A DNA stretch of 53,740 nucleotides, from NCBI GenBank assembly GCA_910579615.1, contig CAJTUA010000027.1, positions 1 to 53,740 of the forward strand, in the 5' to 3' direction. The notes under the pieces are model-generated. The model saw only the letters and a program-made list of their open reading frames with translations. It had not been told where the DNA came from and ran no database searches. Both the position numbers and the translations under genes were made by a program. Each line of letters opens with the position of its first letter. The first letter of the stretch is position 1. Shown piece by piece: positions 15,347 to 22,670 of the stretch. This DNA is from an uncultured Lachnospiraceae bacterium (GTDB lineage: Bacteria > Bacillota > Clostridia > Lachnospirales > Lachnospiraceae).

Positions 15347-16966
15347 ATGAGAAAAAAGAAGATTATGGCAGGAATGGCGCTTTTGTGCATGATAACCGGA
15401 GGTCTTGCGGGCTGTGGCGCGAAGGGTGAGGCAATGGATGGGGGCAGGGGGATTTACAACACGGGGCATACCACGTCAGGCGGGGCAGATGGGACATCGG
15501 AGTGGAAGCTTAGCAGCAGTGGCGTTGAAGGCAGTGGCAGCAGTGACGGCAGCGCTGCAAAGATGCCTGCAGGTGCGGGGGAGGATAGCGCAGGCGATAT
15601 GGATATGGTAATCGGTGAGTCCATGCCGATGGAGCCTGCCGAAATGCCGGACATGGCAGGAGGGGATATAAAAGAAGGGGAGTCGGCCGATAGTATGCCG
15701 GAATTTCCGCCGGAGAATAGAATAGAACCGCAGGCAGGGCTTTTGACGGGCGGGGAGTGGCGCGACAATGAGAACTGGGGATTTTTCGTCAATCTGGTTC
15801 AAACCGGGCGTTTTCAGTTCCAGACCTTTGGCATGAAACCGTATGAGCGAGTCGTTGTGCAGGCGCTTGCAGACGGCAGGCCGATGGGACAGGTGAAAGT
15901 AAAGTTAAATACAGCTTCCGGGAATACAATTGCAACGGCAGTTACGGACCATGAAGGGAAGGCGTATTTGTATTACAATGTATATGGGGGAGCCGAAGAA
16001 CCGGCTTATGCCGTGCTGATAAAACCGGACGGAAGCCAAGTACAGGCAAGCATTGACGGGGCGCAGATGGAGGGAGTAATACCGGGGCAAGACCAGGAAA
16101 ACCCGGAGGGAGCAGAACAGGGGGCGGACAATCCAAAGAACGTACCGCAACTGCCGGAGGGCGCGTCAAACGATGCGGATGGGCAACGGCAGGATGGTTC
16201 GGAAAATACAGACGGGCAGCCGCAGGAAACCCCGATAGCGGTTGCTGTGCGGGAAATGCAGAGCCAGGGAACGCAGCAGGAAGAAAACGCAATCATTCTT
16301 CGCAGCACCGAACTGACGGTGGAAATCGGGGAAACCACGCCGTCCATCCGGGCGCTTGATCTTATGTTTGTATTTGATACCACCGGGTCAATGGGGGACG
16401 AACTTTTGTACCTGCAAAAGGAGTTTGAGGATATTGCAGCCCGTGTGGCAGACCAGAGCACCCGCTTCTGCGTGAATTTTTACCGCGACCACGGTGATGA
16501 ATACGTCGTGCGTTCCAATCCGTTTTCGGATGACATTAAGGCAACCGCATCGCTTATCAATGCCGAGTACGCAAACGGAGGAGGGGATTACGAGGAGGCA
16601 GTGGACGAAGCACTGCTTGATGCGGTTGCGGGGCATACATGGAGGGAGGAGGCAGTCAAGCTGATGTTCCTGATTTTGGATGCGCCGCCGCACGATATTC
16701 CGGAAACCAATGCGAATCTGAAAGCGGCAGTAGAGGAAGCAGCCGCGCAGGGCATCCGCATCATTCCGATTGCCTCAAGCGGCGTGAATGAAAAGACGGA
16801 GGGCTTCCTGCGCAGCATCGCAATGATAACCGGGGGAACCTACACATTCCTGACGGATGACAGCGGCATCGGCGGCAGCCATTTAGAACCGACCGTCGGC
16901 GCGTATACGGTGGAAGCGCTAAATGATATGGTGGTACGGCTGATTAAGGAGTATTACGCGGAATAA
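15347..16966 (+). CDS. Lipoprotein with von Willebrand factor A domain
   Basis: A 539-residue protein. The signal peptide ends in lipobox LAGC (C23). It is followed by about 85 residues of low-complexity Gly/Ser/Met/Asp linker and then a beta domain from residue 130 (WRDNENWGFFVNLVQTGRF). A second Gln/Glu/Asp-rich linker (about 235-310) leads to a vWA domain with MIDAS DTTGSM (D344-S348) and the later GGGDYEEAVDEAL. It should sit on the outer face of the membrane and bind a protein or metal-dependent ligand. The middle domain (polysaccharide-lyase or carboxypeptidase-regulatory-like beta fold) is not firmly identified. It carries a GGAGG site. No partner genes are adjacent. Confidence 0.85.
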   Translation: MRKKKIMAGMALLCMITGGLAGCGAKGEAMDGGRGIYNTGHTTSGGADGTSEWKLSSSGVEGSGSSDGSAAKMPAGAGEDSAGDMDMVIGESMPMEPAEMPDMAGGDIKEGESADSMPEFPPENRIEPQAGLLTGGEWRDNENWGFFVNLVQTGRFQFQTFGMKPYERVVVQALADGRPMGQVKVKLNTASGNTIATAVTDHEGKAYLYYNVYGGAEEPAYAVLIKPDGSQVQASIDGAQMEGVIPGQDQENPEGAEQGADNPKNVPQLPEGASNDADGQRQDGSENTDGQPQETPIAVAVREMQSQGTQQEENAIILRSTELTVEIGETTPSIRALDLMFVFDTTGSMGDELLYLQKEFEDIAARVADQSTRFCVNFYRDHGDEYVVRSNPFSDDIKATASLINAEYANGGGDYEEAVDEALLDAVAGHTWREEAVKLMFLILDAPPHDIPETNANLKAAVEEAAAQGIRIIPIASSGVNEKTEGFLRSIAMITGGTYTFLTDDSGIGGSHLEPTVGAYTVEALNDMVVRLIKEYYAE

Positions 16967-17000
16967 ACCGCCATTATGCGCTGTAACAGTGGCTATGGCA

Positions 17001-18320
17001 TTAGGATTTGCCACAATTATCTGCCCCTTCACATGATTTGCGGACTGCGACCGCGAGCGCGTGTGCCCGCATTCCCTCTGCCTGTGCAAGACAGATGATG
17101 TGGTCTGCATTCTGTTTCAATGCGTCCTCCGGGTAGCGGATAACACTGTAACCGCGCATAAATTCCTGCACGGACATTCCGGAGAAAAATCGCGCGGTGC
17201 CGCAGGTTGGAAGAATGTGGTTGGTGCCACAGAAATAGTCGCCGACCGGTTCGGTGCTGTAAGCGCCGACAAAGACGGCTCCGGCATCCGTGAGCGCATC
17301 AAGGGCGCTTTCACAGTCACGCAGGAGAAGCTCCGCGTGCTCCGGTGCAATCTTATTTACGGCATCGACGGCTTCCTGAATGGAATCAACCACAAAGATA
17401 TCCCCGTAATTTTCAAAGGTTCTGCGCGTTGCGGCATCAAGGTTGTACTCGCGGGCGAGGCGCAGGATTTCATCCCGGATATTCTCTGCCTGGTTCATGG
17501 AGAGGCAAAAAGCGGTGCTCGCCTCAAAGCCCGTGCCGTGCTCTGCCTGTGAGAGCATGTCCGCGGCAATAAAGGTCGGGTTGGCCTGCTCGTCCGCGAT
17601 AATTGCGATTTCGGATGGACCGGCGAGGGAATCGATTTTCACCTCGCCAAAGAGCAGTTTTTTTGCCATCTGCGTGAAATGATTGCCCGGTCCTACCACG
17701 GCATCCACCTTTTTTACGGTTTTTGTTCCGTAGGCGACCGCTGCAATGCCCTGTGAACCGGAAATCTTATAGTAGTTTTTGACATTCAGATAGTCGGCAA
17801 CGTAGAGCAGGTGCTCGTCGATTGTGCCGTCGCTCCTTGGCTTTGTCAGGATGTAGATTTCCGGTACGCCTGCGACAATTGCCGGGATAAGGTTCATGTA
17901 GAGGGTGGAGACGAGCGGCGCCATATTGCCCGGCACAGTGACTGCGATACTAGAAAGTGGGCGGTAGCGCCGCTCTAACACTGCACCGTTTGGATAGGTC
18001 TCCTGAAAGTTTGCAGGAAGCTGTTTTTTGTGGAAGCGAAGGAGGTTGTCGCAGGCTTTTTTGACCGCTTCCTTAAATTCTTCGGAAACGTTTTCGCGGG
18101 CGGCGGCAAATTCTTCTTCGGAGACAAAAAGTCCGATTTCGCCGATGTCAACGCGGTCAAATTCCTTCATGTAGGCATGCAGTGCCGCATCGCCCTGTTC
18201 TTTGACATCCGCGAGGACTTTTCGGACAGTCGTTTCGACTTCCAAAGGGATGGTGCCTTTCCGGGCAAGGAGGTTTTGGAAACGTTCATTGTCCGGGGAA
18301 AATTTGCTGATGGTAACCAT
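17001..18320 (-). CDS. hisD: Histidinol dehydrogenase
   Basis: A 439-residue protein that fits HisD along its whole length: VPGNMAPLVSTLYMNLIPA, VDAVVGPGNHFTQMAKK, DSLAGPSEIAIIAD, the zinc/active-site region LSQAEHGTGFEAST, and NKIAPEHAELL near the C-terminal end. It oxidises L-histidinol to L-histidine in two NAD-dependent steps. The start MVTISKFSP is chosen because AGAGGAAC lies just before it; an upstream in-frame ATG would add 25 unlike residues. No other his gene is in the window, so the pathway is split. A terminator lies in its leader. Atypically the motif reads PGNMAPLVST where many HisD have PGGxAxYPS, placing it in a divergent clade. Confidence 0.88.
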   Translation of the reverse strand: MVTISKFSPDNERFQNLLARKGTIPLEVETTVRKVLADVKEQGDAALHAYMKEFDRVDIGEIGLFVSEEEFAAARENVSEEFKEAVKKACDNLLRFHKKQLPANFQETYPNGAVLERRYRPLSSIAVTVPGNMAPLVSTLYMNLIPAIVAGVPEIYILTKPRSDGTIDEHLLYVADYLNVKNYYKISGSQGIAAVAYGTKTVKKVDAVVGPGNHFTQMAKKLLFGEVKIDSLAGPSEIAIIADEQANPTFIAADMLSQAEHGTGFEASTAFCLSMNQAENIRDEILRLAREYNLDAATRRTFENYGDIFVVDSIQEAVDAVNKIAPEHAELLLRDCESALDALTDAGAVFVGAYSTEPVGDYFCGTNHILPTCGTARFFSGMSVQEFMRGYSVIRYPEDALKQNADHIICLAQAEGMRAHALAVAVRKSCEGADNCGKS

Positions 18321-18454
18321 AATTTGTTCCTCTCTTTCTTTTGGTGATTGTGATGAATGGACGAAGACGTATGCAGCCGGGCAGTAAACTTTCATCCGCG
18401 CCCCTGCATAATCGGGCAGGGGGAATGCTTTGCTCCACTACTCGCCCTGCGCAT

Positions 18455-18492
18455 AAAAAAACGCCTGCCAGAGAAATTTTCCCTGACAAGCG
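18455..18492 (-). terminator. Terminator or attenuator in the hisD leader
   Basis: Read on the minus strand, CGCTTGTCAG (18492-18483) pairs with CTGGCAGGCG (18471-18462) allowing two G-T pairs, and seven T residues follow. It lies after a likely promoter and 134 bp before the hisD start, so it could attenuate hisD. It could equally end the hxlR transcript. Confidence 0.6.
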
Positions 18493-18523
18493 TGGATCAA
18501 GCGTTTCGCCCAATATCAATTTT

Positions 18524-18552
18524 AAGATAACAGACAGCGGCGGAATTGTCAA
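18524..18552 (-). promoter_or_regulatory. hisD: Probable hisD promoter
   Basis: On the minus strand, TTGACA (18552-18547), a 17-bp spacer and TATCTT (18529-18524). The -35 is perfect and the -10 moderate. Confidence 0.5.
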
Positions 18553-18576
18553 GTGTTTTTGGACAGTTTACCGCTT

Positions 18577-18909
18577 TTATATTCTGTTTTTATCGCCCCA
18601 TTCACACATTCCGTCTAAAATCGGAATTAAAGATTTTCCGCGCTCTGTCAGGCTGTATTCCACTTTTGGCGGGATTTGTGGATATTCTTTTCTGTGCACT
18701 AACTGGTCTGCTTCGAGTTCCTTTAACGCCGAGCTTAATGTTTTGTATGAGATTTCGCGAATATACTTTTTCATCTCATTAAAACGGACAACTTCAAATT
18801 CCATCAGGGTATATAAAATCGTCATCTTATATTTGCCGTTGATAAGCGATAATGTATAGCAAAACCCTGTTGTTTCAAGTCTCTCATTTGCAATGCAGCG
18901 CTCATTCAT
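18577..18909 (-). CDS. HxlR-family transcriptional regulator
   Basis: A 110-residue winged-helix protein with the HxlR hallmarks: GKYKMTILYTLMEFEVVRFNEMKK, then ISYKTLSSALKELEADQLVHRKEYPQIPPKVEYSLTERGKSL. C17 in TGFCYTL sits where YodB/HypR-type members carry a redox-sensing cysteine. It is divergent from an FMN reductase-like gene with a palindrome between them, the usual layout for quinone- or electrophile-responsive pairs. Activation by such compounds is inference. Confidence 0.88.
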   Translation of the reverse strand: MNERCIANERLETTGFCYTLSLINGKYKMTILYTLMEFEVVRFNEMKKYIREISYKTLSSALKELEADQLVHRKEYPQIPPKVEYSLTERGKSLIPILDGMCEWGDKNRI

Positions 18910-18947
18910 CTCTACACTCTCCTTTGGGAAGTATATAACCTGGTTGT

Positions 18948-18974
18948 AAGTATCGCACTAAAAAGTGCGTACTT
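18948..18974. promoter_or_regulatory. Palindromic operator between hxlR and the FMN reductase gene
   Basis: AAGTA-t-CGCACT (18948-18959) mirrors AGTGCG-TACTT (18964-18974) around AAAA. It lies in the shared intergenic region just upstream of the reductase promoter, the place expected for HxlR binding. Confidence 0.6.
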
Positions 18975-18978
18975 GATT

Positions 18979-19006
18979 TTGTTTTTATTCTTGCTAAGAT
19001 TATAAT
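18979..19006 (+). promoter_or_regulatory. Promoter of the FMN reductase-like gene
   Basis: TTGTTT (18979-18984), a 16-bp spacer and TATAAT (19001-19006), right after the palindrome. Confidence 0.6.
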
Positions 19007-19056
19007 ATCAAGCATGGGTAAAGTCAATCCCATAAGAGCCAGGAGGATACATTAAA

Positions 19057-19602
19057 ATGAGTAAAAAGATAGTAGTAATAACGGGCAGTCCACGGAAAAA
19101 TGGAAATAGCTTTGCAATGACAGATGCTTTTATTGGCGCGGCGAAAGCCAAAGGGCATACGGTTACACGTTTTGATGCTGCGCTGAAAAAAGTGGATGGC
19201 TGCCGGGCTTGCGAAACCTGCTTTTCCACAGGAAAGGCCTGTACCTTCAATGATGATTTTAATACGGTTGCGCCTGCGATTTTAGAGGCGGACGCTATTG
19301 TATTTACGACCCCTGTTTATTGGTACTCCATTCCGGCACAAATCAAGGGCGTTATCGACCGCATCTTCTCTTTTGTTGTTGGCGGCAGGGATATTGCAGG
19401 AAAAGAGTGTGCGCTGATTACTTGTTGTGAAGAAGATGATATGTCTGTTATGGATGGTGTTCGTATACCGATTGAGCGCATGGCCGCTTTGAATAAATGG
19501 AAAATGGTTGGGGAGGTTTTAATTCCCGGCGTCCTGAATGTCGGGGATATTGATAAGACCGAGGGATGTAAAAAAGCGGCTGATTTGGCAGACGAAATCT
19601 GA
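19057..19602 (+). CDS. NADPH-dependent FMN reductase / flavodoxin-fold quinone reductase-like protein
   Basis: A 181-residue flavodoxin-fold protein. It has the FMN phosphate loop GSPRKNGNS (residues 8-16), then CRACETCFSTGKACTFNDDF typical of the iron-sulfur flavoprotein/NAD(P)H oxidoreductase subfamily, and the strand VFTTPVYWYSIPAQIKGVIDR. It would reduce quinones, nitro compounds or flavins. Translation starts behind AGGAGG. The divergent HxlR regulator and the palindrome suggest induction by the substrate. Confidence 0.88.
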   Translation: MSKKIVVITGSPRKNGNSFAMTDAFIGAAKAKGHTVTRFDAALKKVDGCRACETCFSTGKACTFNDDFNTVAPAILEADAIVFTTPVYWYSIPAQIKGVIDRIFSFVVGGRDIAGKECALITCCEEDDMSVMDGVRIPIERMAALNKWKMVGEVLIPGVLNVGDIDKTEGCKKAADLADEI

Positions 19603-19636
19603 GAGGGTTAAAAACCATCCCGGAAAAAGGAAATTT

Positions 19637-20287
19637 TTACAAAAGAGCAGGAACCAAAAATTCGGAGGAAAAAGCACCATCCTCGCTGTTGTATTTGCAC
19701 CAGCCGCCATGCTCGGCGAGGATGGCTTCTGCCCGGTATAAACCAAGGCCATGAAAGCCTTTCTTGCGGGTGGAAAAGCGGGTGCCGACCTTTTTCTGTT
19801 TTTTCCCGGCAGAGTTGAGCATGGAGAAATACAGCATTTTCCCTTTTATCGCCATGTAGATGCGGATAAAGCGCTCCCCGTTTGCAAGCGAGCAGGCTTC
19901 GATGGCATTGTCAAGGAGGTTGCCGATAATGATGCTCAGTTCGAGGTCGGAAATCAGGAGCGAATCGGGGACATTGGCGTTGATGGTAATGGCGATGCCG
20001 GCAGCCTTCGCCTGTGCGGTTTTTGCGGAGAGGATTGCATCGAGGGAGGGATTGCCAGTTTTCAGGAGCGTATCCATATGGATGAGCTGGCTGTCAAGCC
20101 GTTCAATGTAGGCGAGCGCACGCTCGGTTTCCCCCGCTTCAAGCTGTCCTTTCAGCGTCTGCAGATGATGGTGGAAATCGTGCTTGTAGCCGCGCATTTC
20201 GCGGTAAATCCCCCGGACTTCGCCGAGATGGCGTTCGGATTGTTCTGTCTGGTATTCGATAAGCTTTAAATATGTTTTCTTTCTCAT
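19637..20287 (-). CDS. GHKL-type histidine kinase without a membrane sensor (AgrC/NatK-like)
   Basis: A 216-residue soluble kinase core: coiled N-terminus, histidine box YKHDFHHHL (H36 the likely phospho-acceptor), a dimerisation helix pair, then the ATP-binding domain with N-box NLLDNAIEAC (123-132) and the G-box GFHGLGLYR. Relatives in the AgrC/LytS-like group carry six or seven membrane helices in front; none is here, and the 71 bp to the upstream regulator gene are too short for them. Either the sensor has been lost or this is a cytoplasmic kinase. It is the likely partner of the LytTR regulator directly upstream in the same operon. Confidence 0.82.
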   Translation of the reverse strand: MRKKTYLKLIEYQTEQSERHLGEVRGIYREMRGYKHDFHHHLQTLKGQLEAGETERALAYIERLDSQLIHMDTLLKTGNPSLDAILSAKTAQAKAAGIAITINANVPDSLLISDLELSIIIGNLLDNAIEACSLANGERFIRIYMAIKGKMLYFSMLNSAGKKQKKVGTRFSTRKKGFHGLGLYRAEAILAEHGGWCKYNSEDGAFSSEFLVPALL

Positions 20288-20358
20288 AGCATCTTACCTT
20301 ATTTAACAAAACTTTGTTGGTTTCTGGTCTGCGGGGAATGGCGTTCTGCCGCGCCCGC

Positions 20359-21060
20359 TCACATATATTCAATAAATGCCCGGTTTATCAAGTCATATTT
20401 TCCGCGTGCCAATGGGAGGTCTGCCCTGCCATCAATGCTGACGGTGGTGCGTGAGATTTTCGTTACATGACGAAGGGAAACGAGATAGGAGCGGTGGATG
20501 CGGAAAAAGCCATTGCCAAGCCTTGCTTCAAGGGCGGAGAGACTTTCTTTTATGCGGTATTCCCCTTTGTTGGTGTAAATACAGAGGTAGTGCAAAAATG
20601 CCTCGACATAAAGAATGTCCGGTTCGGGCAGTTTTATGGTTTCTCCTTCGCTGTGAATAAGGATGCCTGGCGGCGTGAGTGCGAGGCGTCCTGCCGCTTT
20701 TTCAAGGACGGTTATCAGTTTTTCTTCGGCAATGGGCTTTGTGAGATAATGCAGGGCGTCAACCTCATAGCCTTCGCTGACAAATTCAAAATGCGAGGTG
20801 GTAAAGATAATTTCTGCCCGGCTGCCTTTTTCGCGGATGCGTTTGGCGAGGTCGATTCCGGAAATTGCGCCCATTTCGATGTCGAGCAGCAGGATATCAA
20901 ACCGATTGCTGCCCTCATGGGAAAAAAGAAATGCCTCCGCACACGGGAAGGCATGGATGCTGCAGGAGTGGCCCGCCGTATGAGCCCATTTTGTGACGAT
21001 GGAGGAGAGATATTCAATTTGAAGCGGTTCGTCATCGCAGATGGCAAGGTGAAGGGTCAT
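20359..21060 (-). CDS. LytTR-family response regulator (AgrA-like)
   Basis: A 233-residue regulator: receiver domain with CDDEP (8-12), phospho-acceptor D60 in DILLLDIEM and the YLTKPI switch region, followed by a LytTR DNA-binding domain (HRSYLVSLRHVTKI). I use MTLHLAICDDEP at 21060 as the start. An in-frame upstream ATG lies inside the repeat element and would add 38 residues encoded by it (MLPDTPQWEFWQ...). The kinase follows 71 bp later. LytTR regulators often control bacteriocins, adhesion or quorum responses; no target gene is evident here. Confidence 0.88.
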   Translation of the reverse strand: MTLHLAICDDEPLQIEYLSSIVTKWAHTAGHSCSIHAFPCAEAFLFSHEGSNRFDILLLDIEMGAISGIDLAKRIREKGSRAEIIFTTSHFEFVSEGYEVDALHYLTKPIAEEKLITVLEKAAGRLALTPPGILIHSEGETIKLPEPDILYVEAFLHYLCIYTNKGEYRIKESLSALEARLGNGFFRIHRSYLVSLRHVTKISRTTVSIDGRADLPLARGKYDLINRAFIEYM

Positions 21061-21070
21061 ACGGTATAGG

Positions 21071-21181
21071 CTCCTATTTAAAGTTCCGCATACTCCCTCC
21101 CACCCCCATAACAGGCAGTGGGATTTCTGTCCGTTGTACTGCCAGAATTCCCACTGGGGGGTGTCCGGGAGCATGCTGGTT
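21071..21181 (-). repeat. Hairpin repeat copy A
   Basis: About 105 bp shared with two more copies at 21724-21931. Its core is an inverted repeat (CAGTGGGATTTCTG against CAGAATTCCCACTG, one mismatch here) and its ends read AAAGTTCCGCAT and GGGAGCATGCTGG. It fills the whole gap between the cyclophilin stop and the response regulator, and its left end supplies the Shine-Dalgarno-like TAGGAG in front of that gene. Confidence 0.85.
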
Positions 21182-21704
21182 ATGCGTGTTTTGGTTCTGG
21201 GTAGGAGATGCCGAAAGTTTCCACTGTCACGGATTTCATGCGCTGCGTCTCCATTGGGCGGTCGTTCCAGTCTGTTGGGATGGATGCGATGCGGTCAATG
21301 ACCTCCTCACCTTCCGTCACCTTGCCGAAGGCGGCGTAAGCGCCGTCAAGGTGTGGGGCATTCTTGTGCATGATGAAGAACTGGGAGCCTGCGGAATCCG
21401 GATGCTTTGAGCGTGCCATGGAAAGAACGCCGCGCGTGTGCTTTAAGTCGTTTTGAAAGCCGTTCTGTGCGAATTCTCCTGGAATCGAGTAATCCGGGCC
21501 GCCCGTGCCAGAGCCGTCCGGGTCGCCGCCCTGCAGCATAAAACCCTCAATGACGCGGTGAAAAATTAGTCCGTCGTAGAATCCCTTTTGAATGAGGGAA
21601 ATAAAGTTGTTCACGGTGATTGGCGCGATTTTTGGGTAGAGTTCCGCCTTCATGATATCGCCGTTTTCCATTGTGATGGTGATAATCGGATTTTTTTCTT
21701 CCAT
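21180..21704 (-). CDS. Peptidyl-prolyl cis-trans isomerase, cyclophilin type
   Basis: A 174-residue cytoplasmic cyclophilin. Recognisable motifs are NNFISLIQKGFYDGLIFHRVIEGFMLQGGDP (catalytic Arg in FHRV), GVLSMARSKHPDSAGSQFFIM and LDGAYAAFGKVTEGEEVID. It accelerates proline isomerisation in protein folding. Translation starts behind AAGGAG, which lies at the end of repeat copy B. The gene is sandwiched between copies of the hairpin repeat. Confidence 0.93.
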   Translation of the reverse strand: MEEKNPIITITMENGDIMKAELYPKIAPITVNNFISLIQKGFYDGLIFHRVIEGFMLQGGDPDGSGTGGPDYSIPGEFAQNGFQNDLKHTRGVLSMARSKHPDSAGSQFFIMHKNAPHLDGAYAAFGKVTEGEEVIDRIASIPTDWNDRPMETQRMKSVTVETFGISYPEPKHA

Positions 21705-21723
21705 AAATTTAAGTTCTCCTTAT

Positions 21724-21827
21724 TTAAAGTTCCGCATCCTCCCTCCCATCCCCATGACCGGCAGTGGGAATTCTGTCCGTTGCACTGCCAGAATTCCCAC
21801 TGGGGGTTGTCCGGGAGCATGCTGGTT
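21724..21827 (-). repeat. Hairpin repeat copy B
   Basis: A 104-bp unit with a perfect 14-bp inverted repeat CAGTGGGAATTCTG (21762-21775) / CAGAATTCCCACTG (21789-21802). It sits immediately upstream of the cyclophilin gene and in tandem with copy C. Confidence 0.9.
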
Positions 21828-21931
21828 TAAAGTTCCGCATCCTCCCTCCCATCCCCATGACCGGCAGTGAGAATTCTGTCCGTTGCACTGCCAGAATTCC
21901 CACTGGGGTTGTCCGGGAGCATGCTGGTTTT
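21828..21931 (-). repeat. Hairpin repeat copy C (tandem with B)
   Basis: Nearly identical to copy B; differences include GTGAGAATTC for GTGGGAATTC and a G run of 4 instead of 5. The first bases of another unit (GAGTTCCGCAT, 21932-21942) follow, so the array was longer or ends in a partial copy. The rest of the gap to 22181 shows no gene. Confidence 0.88.
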
Positions 21932-22181
21932 GAGTTCCGCATGTCTGTGGGGCATATCAGAAAATACATCACGGTTAGCTGTACCCCCCATTTGATACTG
22001 GGGTTGGCAATACAGCTTATCCACACATCCAGGAATCCCATTGTGCTTATTATAATGAATAAACGGATTTGTGTCAATCGAAACCTTGCGTTGGTGTTGC
22101 CCGGATTTTGACAGATTTTGTGTATGAAATTCGCAAGCATGGCTTTTCGATTATAGAAGCATTAGAAAACGATTAGAGCTA

Positions 22182-22211
22182 TTGACAATACAATATTATA
22201 CGGCGTATAGT
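22182..22211 (+). promoter_or_regulatory. Promoter with palindrome for the PadR envelope operon
   Basis: TTGACA (22182-22187), an 18-bp spacer and TATAGT (22206-22211). TATACG-G-CGTATA (22197-22209) is a perfect palindrome that overlaps the -10 box, a plausible autoregulatory operator for the PadR protein encoded just downstream. Confidence 0.65.
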
Positions 22212-22262
22212 ATAAGCATAGACAGGGGGAACCCCAAAAACGCGATGAGGAGATGGAGGACA

Positions 22263-22670
22263 ATGGTATTTAATACGGGATCGACACTGCTGGATGCCAT
22301 TGTTCTGGCAGTTGTCTCACAGGATGAGGAAGGAACCTACGGCTATAAGATTACGCAGGAGGTAAGGCAGGTGCTTGATGTGTCGGAGTCCACGCTTTAT
22401 CCGGTACTGCGCCGTCTGCAAAAGGATGGAAGCCTTGAGGCGTATGATATGGAGTACGCAGGGCGCAACCGCAGGTATTACCGGATTACGCCGCAGGGTC
22501 ATGCGCGGCTTGTGATATGCAAAGAGGAGTGGGAGAGGTATGCGCAGAAAATTACCGGGATTTTTCACAGGAGCGGGCAGGAAGCCACGCAGAAAAAGCA
22601 TGTGCACCGGGATGGCATAAATCCGGAAGAGCCGGAGAAGGGGGAGAACGATAGCGATGATGAAGAATGA
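22263..22670 (+). CDS. PadR-family transcriptional regulator
   Basis: A 135-residue winged-helix repressor: GSTLLDAIVLAVVSQDEEGTYGYKITQEV, SESTLYPVLRRLQKDGSLEAY and RRYYRITPQGHARL are the PadR signature. The charged C-terminal tail (about 105-135) replaces a long dimerisation helix. The ATG at 22263 follows TGGAGGAC. It overlaps the DUF1700 gene by 14 bp. PadR/DUF1700/DUF4097/PspC operons are widespread in Firmicutes and associated with envelope stress; the inducer is unknown. Confidence 0.92.
   Translation: MVFNTGSTLLDAIVLAVVSQDEEGTYGYKITQEVRQVLDVSESTLYPVLRRLQKDGSLEAYDMEYAGRNRRYYRITPQGHARLVICKEEWERYAQKITGIFHRSGQEATQKKHVHRDGINPEEPEKGENDSDDEE

Noticed and set aside
18286..18552. 88-codon minus-strand frame overlapping the hisD leader as a leader peptide
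   Set aside because: It is not His-rich, runs through the terminator hairpin and overlaps the hisD start out of frame.
21071..21942. CRISPR array
   Set aside because: Only three units, adjacent or separated by a gene, with no short unique spacers and no cas genes.
21724..22140. 138-codon minus-strand frame across repeat copies B and C
   Set aside because: It reads through the repeats in one arbitrary frame; copies change frame because of the G-run length, and there is no ribosome binding site or family similarity.
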